Shown here one piece after another: positions 1 through 8,435 of a stretch of DNA of 64,000 bases (positions are counted from its first letter, which is position 1; every line of letters starts with the position of its first letter). A program made the translations under genes and the position numbers. The notes below the pieces were generated by a model. The model did not search any database and was not told where the DNA came from. It saw only the letters and a list, made by a program, of their open reading frames with translations. Where the stretch lies: NCBI RefSeq assembly GCF_020295405.1, contig NZ_JADEYP010000017.1, positions 1-64,000 on the forward strand. The letters run 5' to 3'. This DNA is from Sphingobacterium bovistauri (GTDB lineage: Bacteria; Bacteroidota; Bacteroidia; Sphingobacteriales; Sphingobacteriaceae).

Positions 1-315
1 CTTAGGTGACATCTTCAATAAATGTAAGGATAAAAAAGTTGCTTTTACAAAGTTAGGACTGTGGCACAATCAAGTAGAAAATGCGGGAATTGCTTCATTT
101 GAGAGTGTAGCAAAATCAATTGCTGCTCACCATCCTCAAATTCTACATTACTTCGACAATAGAAGTACAAACGCGTCCGCAGAATCCTTCAATGCAAAAC
201 TTAAGGCATTCAGGAGTATGTTTCGAGGTGTAAGAGATACTACCTTTTTCCTATACAGAGTGATGAAATTGTATGCTTAAAAATGATTATCCCCCCAAGG
301 ATTCAGCTTGATCCT
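1..315 (+). mobile_element. Right part of an insertion sequence
   Basis: The transposase tail is followed within 15 bases by a C-run and the sequence CCAAGGATTCAGCTTGATCC (about 297-316), which looks like the outer end of an IS element. The matching left end is outside the window, so the boundary is approximate. Confidence 0.45.
2..280 (+). CDS. Transposase C-terminal part, ISL3/ISAon1 type (cut by left window edge)
   Basis: An open frame enters from the left edge and stops at TAA 278-280, giving 92 residues. It contains the run NASAESFNAKLKAFRSMFRG, typical of the C-terminal end of DDE transposases of the ISL3/ISAon1 group that are common in Bacteroidota; the Glu in AESFN is the likely third catalytic acid. 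The start lies outside the window, so completeness cannot be judged. It is an accessory gene next to other accessory genes. Family assignment rests on pattern memory; the transposase call is firm, the exact IS family less so. Confidence 0.8.
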   Translation, partial: LGDIFNKCKDKKVAFTKLGLWHNQVENAGIASFESVAKSIAAHHPQILHYFDNRSTNASAESFNAKLKAFRSMFRGVRDTTFFLYRVMKLYA

Positions 316-377
316 CTAGTATACCATTTCATTTTTAAAATCTCCTTGAATATATCTGATTAACTAGTGTATGGAAG

Positions 378-1970
378 CTATAGTTTTTCTGTTTTCTCTA
401 ATTTATAGGTGATTCCAAAGTCTAAGGCGATTGGTTTAAAATTTCCCTGCAAGCCTCGCATTTGCCCAATACCTGATTGTATACCCCAATTTCCACCTAA
501 AGAGCGCTCCAGTCCAAGTTGATATTGATATACAAGCCCACTACCCAAATTTATACCGCCGCCGCCTGCAGCTCCAAATAATAAATGTGCTTTTACAGTC
601 CAATCTTCATTAATTAACTGTTTATTGTACCCTACGCCTAGTAATCCCTCTGCATAAGCTCCATATGAACCTTGGTACGCCCAAAATGTAGCTCCAATAG
701 CTTCCAATCCATTACGTATTCGTTTCGAAAATTTAAAGCCAAGAAGATTGAATGCTTCATCATATGGATAACCATTTTTGTCTAATCGATCTGTAGAAAA
801 ATATACGCGATTAAGTAATGTAATATCAAATATGTGACGTTGATAATCATTGTTAGATAGTGAATATAGACGTTGAGTCTTTTTGGGAATTAAAAATTGG
901 AACGCTTTAGAAACCCCCAATTCTAAAAATGTGCCCGAAAAATCCCCATCTGGTGACCATGTGTGACCTAGAGCCAATTTTGCATTTATTGAATTTCCTA
1001 AATTTTTTCTTAATCCAATGTTAGCTTGCACAATGCTACCCCCTCCAGTCGCTACGTCACCACCACCACTCGGGCCAGCAACTATTTGTGCATCCCAAGT
1101 AGTAGAAGATTTAAATAATTTATCTTCATATCCCAACCCAACCAAGTAGCTCATATACCCATCGATACCTCCAGATACTGCACCATGTAGCTTTAATGTG
1201 GCGTACCAGTTTTTTGTGAAAAATTGATCTAGGCCAACACCTATTAACGTGATTTCACCTGTTTTCTTTATTGGACTATTGTTACTTAGAGTTGGGTTAT
1301 CATTCAAATGCAAATAATTTTGCCCTCCAACAGTTACGCGAAATTGTCGTGTGTTTTGTACAGAATCTTTTGTAGAAGGCGTAATGCGAATGCTTTTTGG
1401 TTTAATTGATCTGTAAAATGGTGACGAAAAACTTATCCCAAATTGGTATTGATGTCCTCCTAACTCTCCCGTTGGGAAATCTAATCTTGAATAACCACCG
1501 AAAATACTCATAGCATTAATATTGTAATGCATTTGTATGTGACCACGCGTAATCAAACCACCTCCATCTGGTGCACCACCACCACCACCACCACCTAAAT
1601 ATAATCCTGCATCAATTGATAATGGAGATTTACCAATTTGTTGGTGCCATCCGAAACCTGTACCAAAGGTAATAAGACCTGGACGAATTCCTTGAACTGC
1701 GGAATAGGAGTTTAACGATATATAAAATTGGGGTAGGGATTTCAAAAGAAATAAATCAGCTCCAATACCTAGCATCCCTAAATCCGGTTCATCTTGCACC
1801 TTTAATTTTTCAAAACTGGTACGGTAACGCATCTTTAATTTTTCAAATTCAATATGAATAGAATCAGGACTGCTGTAGAATGGGCGTGTAGCAGCACCGC
1901 TTTGTAGACTTATTAATAATACAAATACAGACGCTAATAAGTGTTTAGCAAATAGATTAAATATATACAT
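378..1970 (-). CDS. Secreted glycine-rich beta-barrel protein with three internal repeats
   Basis: The 530-residue product has an N-terminal signal peptide (residues about 1-27, ending near SGAA) and then beta-strand-rich sequence typical of outer-membrane barrels. I see three copies of one module, at about residues 85-185, 240-350 and 410-525. Each has a strand, a run of glycines with a short insert (GGGGGGGAPDGGG; AGPSGGGDVATGGG; FGAAGGGGINLGSG), then a strand ending in a Gly-Leu or similar pattern. I recognise no named family. It stands alone, downstream of an IS and upstream of a decayed region, so it could be accessory. Surface or outer-membrane location is inference. Confidence 0.7.
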   Translation of the reverse strand: MYIFNLFAKHLLASVFVLLISLQSGAATRPFYSSPDSIHIEFEKLKMRYRTSFEKLKVQDEPDLGMLGIGADLFLLKSLPQFYISLNSYSAVQGIRPGLITFGTGFGWHQQIGKSPLSIDAGLYLGGGGGGGAPDGGGLITRGHIQMHYNINAMSIFGGYSRLDFPTGELGGHQYQFGISFSSPFYRSIKPKSIRITPSTKDSVQNTRQFRVTVGGQNYLHLNDNPTLSNNSPIKKTGEITLIGVGLDQFFTKNWYATLKLHGAVSGGIDGYMSYLVGLGYEDKLFKSSTTWDAQIVAGPSGGGDVATGGGSIVQANIGLRKNLGNSINAKLALGHTWSPDGDFSGTFLELGVSKAFQFLIPKKTQRLYSLSNNDYQRHIFDITLLNRVYFSTDRLDKNGYPYDEAFNLLGFKFSKRIRNGLEAIGATFWAYQGSYGAYAEGLLGVGYNKQLINEDWTVKAHLLFGAAGGGGINLGSGLVYQYQLGLERSLGGNWGIQSGIGQMRGLQGNFKPIALDFGITYKLEKTEKL

Positions 1971-2136
1971 TATTGTTTAGGTAGTGCACTAAAGGCAATT
2001 GTTCTTCTTTTTAGTAGCAATGTCTACCAAATAATTTCAAAAATGAAATAATTATTTTTAATAAAATATTCTTTGATAACTCAAAAAGAACTATCATTAT
2101 TTTTTAAATTGATTTGGCAATTCAAAAATAGGGTTT

Positions 2137-2454
2137 TTATTGAATTATAATAGGGTATTCTTGTATATAAAAGCTATTATTCTTTTTAATTTTTAACGAT
2201 TTAAAAATTAGACATCCATATAATGGATAGGGGTTTCTACATCGTGAAATTGTTCTCTTGATAAATACAAAAACTATAATATTAGCTGTATAGTGAAATT
2301 CATTGTAATCAATAGTAGTTATTCTAGCTTGACTAGTTGCCCAGCGCTAAGAGTTACATAGTAATATTATACGTTTTTTATTAATGGGATTTTTGTCAAT
2401 GAATTCAACTCATTCTGAAAAATAATCTTGCGATATTTTACGTGATGGTTTCAT
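2137..2454 (-). pseudogene. Possible decayed ORF in the 1971-2497 gap
   Basis: Starting from an ATG at 2454 one frame reads for 106 codons with only two internal stops (TGA, TAG) before a final TAA at 2137. The beginning (MKPSRKISQDYFSE, stop, VEFIDKNP) looks like protein, the rest less so. No family is recognised. The rest of the 527-bp gap (1971-2497) is AT-rich and I see no other gene in it. The call is weak because AT-rich DNA can give such frames by chance. Confidence 0.25.
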
Positions 2455-2497
2455 GAAATGATTAGTGAACAAAGCAGATGTTGCTTCTGTTACATCA

Positions 2498-2998
2498 TTA
2501 TTTTATGGCTAATATTTCTTTTATTAGTTCCGTATGTGTTGAAAGACCATTCGAATAATCAATGAAGAATCGTGTTTGCCATTTTTGAGTTTTTTGGGCC
2601 TGTTTGTTTCCAGTTTCTGTCCAACTCGGGTAAACTCTAAAACCTCGTTTTCCTTCTTTTACATCCGTAGAAAGAATTTGTCTTTTCGTTAATTCAAGTC
2701 TAGGGAATAGAAATAATCCTTGATTTTGATGATCTTCTGTTAAGACAACGTAGAAATCAAAATCATCAGAAGCTTTTAAAGGTTCTGTTATGTTTTCACT
2801 ATTTCTTTTCCATAAAGTAACAAACTGACCAACTTTTTTTGGTGTAATTTTGGCTTTTCTGAATTTGAATTTCAAATGTGCAAGTTCAAAATTGTAACCG
2901 AAATATTCTTTTGATTCATGCTCTTCGATGATATTAGAAATCTGAGATTGTGTGGTCTCAAAAAGTAGCTTTTCTGTATTTACTAATTCAATAATCAT
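2498..2998 (-). CDS. MepB-like protein
   Basis: The 166-residue product resembles the MepB family, small proteins first seen beside the MepRA multidrug regulator and pump of Staphylococcus; the biochemical role is not known. The central stretch (FGYNFELAHLKFKFRKAKIT, followed by GQFVTLWKR and later GFRVYPSW) is the conserved part. I start it at ATG 2998; a TTG five codons upstream (3013) is in frame but less likely. It sits alone between decayed DNA and an unknown gene in the same direction, without mepR or mepA neighbours, which fits a transferred passenger gene. Confidence 0.75.
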   Translation of the reverse strand: MIIELVNTEKLLFETTQSQISNIIEEHESKEYFGYNFELAHLKFKFRKAKITPKKVGQFVTLWKRNSENITEPLKASDDFDFYVVLTEDHQNQGLFLFPRLELTKRQILSTDVKEGKRGFRVYPSWTETGNKQAQKTQKWQTRFFIDYSNGLSTHTELIKEILAIK

Positions 2999-3140
2999 TA
3001 TTAAAATTCCCAATTTACATCAGCACAGACTATGCTGTAATTTACAAAAATAAGAAAAGTGGAAATATAAAAGGCTGTTGCTGATTAAAATGCAAAAGCT
3101 TCTTATTTGTCCCTAAAACCCGTGTTTTGCTAATACAATG

Positions 3141-4067
3141 TTATGCGATCGCTTTTCTGTTTTCAATAATTTGTTTCTTTAATTCGTTTTCAATGTTTGT
3201 CCAGATTGTTCGATGTGTTAAAATTAGTTTACTGTTATACTCTTTGTCCGCTATGTCAATTATATGCTTAAACCAATCGTAGTAACTCCATTCTCTTGGC
3301 TTTGGTGAATAAAGAAATAATTCTTTTTCGTCCCAATGCACTTCGGTTGCAGTTCTGTATATTAGAGTAAAACGTTCATTTTTTGGTCGAATAAAAAGTC
3401 GTTCGTGTCTATCAATTCCAATTTCAACAATTTCGTCTTGTCTTTTTCCAACTGATTTCGCTTTTAATAGGTCGAAGAAAATTCTACCTACATAAAGTTT
3501 TAATTTCGGGAATTTGCGTCTGTAATATTCATTCCAATAACTTATCATTCGGCTTTCTGTCTGCTGATAGTATTTTGAATTTTCGATCGCAAACCGTTTA
3601 TAGTTTTCCAATTTATTGTCGTCAAGTTGTTTATCTAATACTTCTAATATTTCGATAACGTATTCCCCTAAAAGCTGAAATGTAAAAGGTGTAATCCAAT
3701 ATTCGCTGTTCTCAATTTTTTCCAAGCGACTTTGTCTTATATATCCGTTATGGTGTCGTAGAAAAATACAATTCAGAATTGATTTTTGTCGGTTATTAAG
3801 TGTTCGTTCCTTTTCGATTTCAGGTTCGTTAAAATAAATCCTGTATGGTATTGTCAAAAGTTCTCCGTCAAGATTGACTGTTTGAAAGTCAGGATGAATT
3901 AGGTTTTCTACCTTGTGAATTTGCCCGTCACATAATTTTACATCGTTCACGTCAAAGGGTAAAATATCCAAAACACTTTCAACATCTTTCTTCAAAGTCT
4001 GAGGAAAAGCGTTGAGAAGGATTTCTCTATATTTTGAATATTTATTTCCTTTAAACCAGTTTATCAT
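3141..4067 (-). CDS. Hypothetical protein, possible cassette gene
   Basis: The 308-residue product is soluble, rich in Lys, Glu, Tyr and aromatic residues, with no signal peptide or membrane segment. I do not recognise a family. The stop codon lies inside GCATAAC (3141-3147 read on the minus strand) and the region upstream of the start carries CGTTATGCGA (4091-4100), so the gene is bracketed by near-identical short ends, and a strongly folded GC-rich element lies upstream at 4091-4257. This arrangement is like a captured gene cassette; see findings. The start ATG at 4067 is preceded by only 24 bases before that element. Confidence 0.7.
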   Translation of the reverse strand: MINWFKGNKYSKYREILLNAFPQTLKKDVESVLDILPFDVNDVKLCDGQIHKVENLIHPDFQTVNLDGELLTIPYRIYFNEPEIEKERTLNNRQKSILNCIFLRHHNGYIRQSRLEKIENSEYWITPFTFQLLGEYVIEILEVLDKQLDDNKLENYKRFAIENSKYYQQTESRMISYWNEYYRRKFPKLKLYVGRIFFDLLKAKSVGKRQDEIVEIGIDRHERLFIRPKNERFTLIYRTATEVHWDEKELFLYSPKPREWSYYDWFKHIIDIADKEYNSKLILTHRTIWTNIENELKKQIIENRKAIA

Positions 4068-4090
4068 TTTCGGTCGGTCGTTTTAAAGTG

Positions 4091-4257
4091 TCGCATAACG
4101 TACCGGCGGCTTGGCGCAGTTTCGATCGAGCTTGCTCGAGCTTGAAATTGCGCCAAACCGTCTGATGTGCGAAGGTACGCGAAGCGACCGAGTGCATCAG
4201 GCGGTGCAAGCCGCCGGTACGATGATACGAAAGGAGCGAAGCGTATTTCGTATCATC
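4091..4257. repeat. GC-rich element of nested hairpins, attC-like
   Basis: An outer 15-bp perfect inverted repeat (4099-4113 with 4207-4221) encloses two inner arms: 4111-4123 pairs with 4144-4156 (one mismatch), and 4157-4167 pairs with 4195-4205 (one G-T pair), the latter capped by GGTACGC/GCGACC around a GAA loop. A separate 12-bp perfect hairpin follows (4221-4232 with 4246-4257). It ends with TCGCATAACG at 4091-4100. The GC content is far above the surroundings, a sign of foreign origin. It could be a recombination site, a structured RNA or a protein-binding repeat. Confidence 0.6.
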
Positions 4258-4349
4258 ATTATTATATACGCAATATAGTATTATTTCTTAGAAGTGTAAA
4301 ATAGCGCGTAACCACCTGTTGTGCAGTTGATTGGTTTTTAATTGGTTGT

Positions 4350-4404
4350 TGCGCATTTGTAATAATGTTACCATTTAAAGTTAAATCTTTATTACAAATG
4401 CGCA
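4350..4404. repeat. 16-bp perfect inverted repeat after kdsB
   Basis: TGCGCATTTGTAATAA at 4350-4365 is perfectly complemented at 4389-4404, separated by 23 bases. It lies just beyond the kdsB stop (4412). It has no clear T-run, so it is a poor intrinsic terminator; it may mark the boundary between core and accessory DNA. Confidence 0.6.
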
Positions 4405-4411
4405 GTGCATT

Positions 4412-5155
4412 TTATAGGTTAAAATACTTATTTAAGACATGCTTTAAATCATCAGGAGTGTCTATCGCATCATTTGAATGTTCAGATATAGCTGTCTGGA
4501 TTTTGTAGCCATTGTCTATCCAGCGCAATTGTTCAAGCGATTCCATCGTTTCTAGATCGGATAGGGGTAATGTGGTCAACTGATGTAATACATCAATGCG
4601 ATAGCCGTAGATACCAATATGATTGTAGTATGGTCTATGTGACAGCCATTCGTTAATTTTCTTACCTCGTAAATATGGTACAGCCTGTCTAGAAAAATAG
4701 ATAGCCTCACCTTTACGATTTAGGACAACTTTAGGCTTATTCTCATTTAGTAATTCATCTTCTGACTCTACACGACGAATCAAGGTAGCAATTTCTGTAT
4801 TTGTGTTTTTGAAGCAGGAAACCAATAAATCTATCTGTTGCGGATCGATAAATGGCTCATCGCCTTGAATGTTAATCGCTACATCAAAACCGATCAAGTT
4901 TGCAGCTACCTCAGCACAGCGATCAGTACCTGATTGATGATCTTTGCTGGTCATCATGACATTGCCGGCGAAGCTTTTGACATGTTCATATATGCGTTGA
5001 TCATCCGTAGCGACGATAACTTCGGATAGGGAAGAAGCGTGTTTGGCTTGGCTATAGACACGTTGAATCATACTTTGTCCAGCTATATCAACTAGAGGTT
5101 TGCCTGGAAAACGACTTGAGTCATATCGTGCAGGAATGATACCGATTATTTTCAT
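4412..5155 (-). CDS. kdsB: 3-deoxy-manno-octulosonate cytidylyltransferase
   Basis: KdsB activates Kdo with CTP to form CMP-Kdo, needed for the inner core of lipopolysaccharide; it is cytosolic. At 247 residues it is full length. The N-terminal nucleotide-binding motif IPARYDSSRFPGKPL is present, followed by the family's IQGDEPFI metal/substrate motif near residue 95 and SRQAVPY near residue 155. The start ATG at 5155 puts the motif at residue 7, as usual. It lies after the glutamine synthetase gene but is separated from it by a strong terminator, so it probably has its own promoter. Its presence shows a Gram-negative cell envelope with Kdo. Confidence 0.95.
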   Translation of the reverse strand: MKIIGIIPARYDSSRFPGKPLVDIAGQSMIQRVYSQAKHASSLSEVIVATDDQRIYEHVKSFAGNVMMTSKDHQSGTDRCAEVAANLIGFDVAINIQGDEPFIDPQQIDLLVSCFKNTNTEIATLIRRVESEDELLNENKPKVVLNRKGEAIYFSRQAVPYLRGKKINEWLSHRPYYNHIGIYGYRIDVLHQLTTLPLSDLETMESLEQLRWIDNGYKIQTAISEHSNDAIDTPDDLKHVLNKYFNL

Positions 5156-5181
5156 ATCCGAAAATAAGGTAATAATCTGTA

Positions 5182-5212
5182 AAAAAAAATAGCCAGCAAA
5201 AATGCTGGCTAT
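5182..5212 (-). terminator. Terminator of the glutamine synthetase gene
   Basis: ATAGCCAGCA (5189-5198) and TGCTGGCTAT (5203-5212) form a 10-bp stem; read on the minus strand it is followed by nine T. Confidence 0.85.
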
Positions 5213-5243
5213 TCCGATTTGATATATTAAGGTTGATTAGTTA

Positions 5244-7433
5244 CTAGTGAATGAATAATAGCTCTCTTAATTTTGGTAAAGGCCATTTTGCATCGTCAAC
5301 AATTTTTTCCAATTTATTCACGTGGTAACGGATTTCATCGAAATAAGGTTTTACAGCTTCGTCATAAGCAATTGATCTTTCGCGGATATCATCGATGTTA
5401 TTTGCTTTTTTACGCTCTTGACGCATCGCTTCAGCTTTCTCTAAGATTGTATTTGTATGTTTAGAGATGCGTTCTACTAAGTTCAATTGTGAAGAATAAG
5501 CTTCTTTGCTTAATCCTAAATCTTGAAGACCTTTTACATTTTTGATCAACTCGTTTTGGTAAGTGAAACAAGCAGGCGCGATTTGGCTATTTACTACATC
5601 ACCGATTACACGTGCCTCGATTTGTAATTTCTTGTAGAAGTTTTCTAACAAGATCTCGTGACGCGCTTCTGACTCACGTTTTGTGTAGATTCCTAATCTT
5701 TCGAATAATTCTAAAGACTCTTCTTTTACGTATACATCTAATGCTTTAGGCGTAGATTTGATGTTAGACAAACCTCTAGCTTCAGCTTCAGTAGCCCACT
5801 CGTCGCTGTAGCCATTTCCTTCAAAACGGATAGCTTTCGAATCTTTGATGTATTTGCGGATTACGTTTAAGATCGCAAGATCTTTTTTCGTTCCTTTTTT
5901 GATTTGTTTATCTACTTCAATTTTGAATTCGATCAATTGAGCCGCTACGATAGCGTTCAAAATCGTCATTGGCAATGCAGAATTCGCTGATGAACCTACT
6001 GCACGGAATTCGAACTTGTTACCAGTGAATGCAAAAGGTGAAGTACGGTTACGGTCTGTAGTATCCAATCTCAATTCAGGGATTTTAGGGATACCATGCC
6101 ATAAGTTTGTTTCAGCTTTTACTTTTTTCGCTACGCGTGCTGATTCTACTTCTTCTAAGATTTCGTCTAATTGAGAACCTAAGAAGATGGATATAATAGC
6201 TGGAGGAGCCTCATTAGCACCTAGACGGTGATCATTGGAGTGACTCGCTATAGACGCACGTAATAAGTCTGCATACTCATAAACAGCTTTAATAGTGTTT
6301 ACGAAGAATGTCAAGAACATCAAGTTGTTTTTAGGTGTTTTGCCTGGTGACAACAAGTTTACGCCTGTATTGGTGATTAATGACCAGTTGTTGTGTTTAC
6401 CTGATCCATTAACACCTGAATATGGTTTCTCGTGTAATAATACTTTGAAGTTGTGACGGATAGCTACTTGCTCCATTACATTCATCAACAATTGGTTGTG
6501 ATCGATTGCCAAGTTGATTTCTTCGTACATCGGTGCACACTCAAATTGAGAAGGAGCAACCTCATTGTGACGAGTTTTTAATGGAATACCTAATTTCAAA
6601 GATTCATTTTCTAAGTCTACCATGAATGCCAATACACGCTCAGGAATAGCTCCGAAGTAATGATCTTCTAATTGTTGACCTTTTGCAGACATGTGACCGA
6701 ATAATGTACGACCTGTCAATTGTAAGTCAGGACGAGCATTGTATAAAGCTAAGTCTACTAAGAAATATTCTTGTTCGATACCTAAAGAAGCATTTACTTT
6801 AGATACTTGTTTGTCAAAATATTGTGCTACATCAGTTGCTGCTTTATCTATGGAAGCGATAGCTTTCAATAAAGGAGCTTTGTAGTCTAAGGATTCACCT
6901 GTGTAAGAAACGAATACTGTAGGGATACATAAGGTCTTGCCTGCAGGAGTTTCGTAAATAAATGCTGGAGATGAAGGATCCCAAGCAGTGTAACCACGTG
7001 CTTCGAATGTATTACGGATACCACCATTAGGGAATGATGAAGCATCTGGCTCTTGTTGTACTAATGCATCACCAGTGAATTTTTCGATAGCATCACCATT
7101 ATCATCAGGTTCGAAGAATGCATCGTGTTTCTCCGCTGTAGTCCCTGTTAATGGCTGAAACCAGTGCGTATAGTGAGAAGCACCATTTTCGATAGACCAA
7201 GTCTTCATCGCTTGCGAAATCACATCAGCTAACTCGCGAGAAATTTGCGTTCCTTCTTCAATAGCTTTACTAAGTTCTTTGAAAGTAGATTTTGGTAAGT
7301 AAGCTTGCATTTTAGCAGGCGTGAACACATTCTTTCCATAAATGTTAATGGCTCTTTTTGTGCTTACTTTTTCTTCTGGTAACGCTGTTCTTGAGGCTGC
7401 AGCGTTTACGGATTCGAATCTGAAGTTTGACAT
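5244..7433 (-). CDS. glnA: Glutamine synthetase type III
   Basis: This cytosolic enzyme makes glutamine from glutamate, ammonia and ATP. The 729-residue length is that of the GSIII (GlnN) family, not the ~450-residue GSI. Family motifs visible are LGIEQEYFLVD (near residue 215), NGSGKHNNWSL (near 345) with the ATP/glutamate-binding loop, and FEFRAVGSSANSALPMTILN (near 480). The start at 7433 has a TAnnTTTG promoter box 52 bases upstream and a hairpin terminator just past the stop, so it is a single-gene unit. GSIII is the usual type in Bacteroidota. An AT-rich upstream region with a tandem repeat (7576-7613) may take part in control. Confidence 0.97.
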   Translation of the reverse strand: MSNFRFESVNAAASRTALPEEKVSTKRAINIYGKNVFTPAKMQAYLPKSTFKELSKAIEEGTQISRELADVISQAMKTWSIENGASHYTHWFQPLTGTTAEKHDAFFEPDDNGDAIEKFTGDALVQQEPDASSFPNGGIRNTFEARGYTAWDPSSPAFIYETPAGKTLCIPTVFVSYTGESLDYKAPLLKAIASIDKAATDVAQYFDKQVSKVNASLGIEQEYFLVDLALYNARPDLQLTGRTLFGHMSAKGQQLEDHYFGAIPERVLAFMVDLENESLKLGIPLKTRHNEVAPSQFECAPMYEEINLAIDHNQLLMNVMEQVAIRHNFKVLLHEKPYSGVNGSGKHNNWSLITNTGVNLLSPGKTPKNNLMFLTFFVNTIKAVYEYADLLRASIASHSNDHRLGANEAPPAIISIFLGSQLDEILEEVESARVAKKVKAETNLWHGIPKIPELRLDTTDRNRTSPFAFTGNKFEFRAVGSSANSALPMTILNAIVAAQLIEFKIEVDKQIKKGTKKDLAILNVIRKYIKDSKAIRFEGNGYSDEWATEAEARGLSNIKSTPKALDVYVKEESLELFERLGIYTKRESEARHEILLENFYKKLQIEARVIGDVVNSQIAPACFTYQNELIKNVKGLQDLGLSKEAYSSQLNLVERISKHTNTILEKAEAMRQERKKANNIDDIRERSIAYDEAVKPYFDEIRYHVNKLEKIVDDAKWPLPKLRELLFIH

Positions 7434-7484
7434 CTTATGTTTGTTTGGTTGTATTTTTATTATCTGTATTGATTAATGATGACC

Positions 7485-7492
7485 AAAAATAC
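7485..7492 (-). promoter_or_regulatory. Bacteroidota -7 box for glutamine synthetase
   Basis: TATTTTTG on the minus strand matches TAnnTTTG; the start would be near 7478, giving a leader of about 45 bases. No clear -33 TTTG is seen. Confidence 0.45.
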
Positions 7493-7575
7493 ATTATGAT
7501 TTTAGAATTTTATAATTTTTTTGAAAATTTTTACAAAAAATGCTCAAAAATTGTCTTTTTGAAGATATATGTGCT

Positions 7576-7613
7576 GTGAAATTCATTTTTTTTAAGTGAA
7601 ATTCATTTTTTTT
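7576..7613. repeat. 18-bp direct repeat upstream of glutamine synthetase
   Basis: GTGAAATTCATTTTTTTT occurs at 7576-7593 and again at 7596-7613, a 20-bp period. The surrounding gap (7434-7931) is extremely AT-rich; apart from this repeat, the promoter box and the terminator at 7848-7885, I see nothing in it. Confidence 0.7.
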
Positions 7614-7847
7614 GTTAAAAAATGTTCTAAAATTTGATTTTTGAATACTTACTTGCAAAAAATGTCTATTTATATTTTTTATTATGTCAACATATATATA
7701 GTAAAAAAATACGATCATTTAGGTTAGTGACTAATGAAATAAAGGTTAAGAAGTTTTTGCACCATATTAGGTGTGGGATGTTTATAGTATAGAATACTAA
7801 AAGTTTGTTTACTTATTATCTATAAGTGTGTATATGCATGTATAAAG

Positions 7848-7885
7848 ATAAACCCCAAAAGTTAAATCTAACTTTTGGGGTTTAT
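7848..7885 (-). terminator. Terminator of the small lipoprotein gene
   Basis: A perfect 17-bp stem (7848-7864 with 7869-7885) with a 4-base loop lies 47 bases past the stop at 7932. Confidence 0.8.
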
Positions 7886-7931
7886 AGTAACATATTATTA
7901 AGCCCTTTTTAATATTATGTGTGATTTTAAG

Positions 7932-8309
7932 TTATCGTTTACAGTCTGCAAACCATGTCTTCCCATCTTTTGTATAACTGATATTCAAATTTGATGCCGA
8001 AATAGAAATATTTCCTAAAGCACCATCATTTAGAATAATAATGTTACCTTCTCCTTTCTTCATTTTGATTCCATTAAGAGAAGGAATAGCGTCAGAAAAG
8101 TTAAAATTATACGTGTCGCCTACTTTTGCTACCGTTACTGAGCCAGTTGTAGAAGATTTAACTTCATTAAGTCCTTCGTTGTAACGGACTGTGCCATTGT
8201 ATTTACCAACAAATAAATCGTTATCCGTTGGATCATCATCTTTACTACAAGATGAGAATGCAAAGAAAGTAATAAATAGCAAGCTTAAAATTTTGATAGT
8301 GTTTTTCAT
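7932..8309 (-). CDS. Small lipoprotein of unknown function
   Basis: The 125-residue product starts with a hydrophobic signal sequence ending in the lipobox FSSC (Cys at residue 21), followed by SKDDDP; the acidic stretch right after the Cys is like the export signal for surface lipoproteins in Bacteroidota. The remainder is beta-rich with one later Cys near the C-terminus (FADCKR). No family is recognised. It is a single-gene unit with its own terminator. Location in the outer membrane, perhaps facing outward, is inference from the lipobox and the acidic residues. Confidence 0.75.
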   Translation of the reverse strand: MKNTIKILSLLFITFFAFSSCSKDDDPTDNDLFVGKYNGTVRYNEGLNEVKSSTTGSVTVAKVGDTYNFNFSDAIPSLNGIKMKKGEGNIIILNDGALGNISISASNLNISYTKDGKTWFADCKR

Positions 8310-8435
8310 AATGTCTAATTAGTGTGTAACAAAAATTTTATAAATCAATGATTTAAAAACAACCATTATGCCATTGCTATATAGACACCCTTATTTAACA
8401 TTATTTTAACATATTATTGTTGAATCATAATAAAT

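Noticed and set aside
5273-5464. Plus-strand ORF inside glutamine synthetase
   Set aside because: It is antisense to a well-supported gene and has no protein-like pattern of its own.
7494-7718. Minus-strand 74-residue ORF upstream of glutamine synthetase
   Set aside because: It is made of Lys/Asn/Phe/Ile from AT-rich DNA, contains the tandem repeat, and lies in the promoter region.
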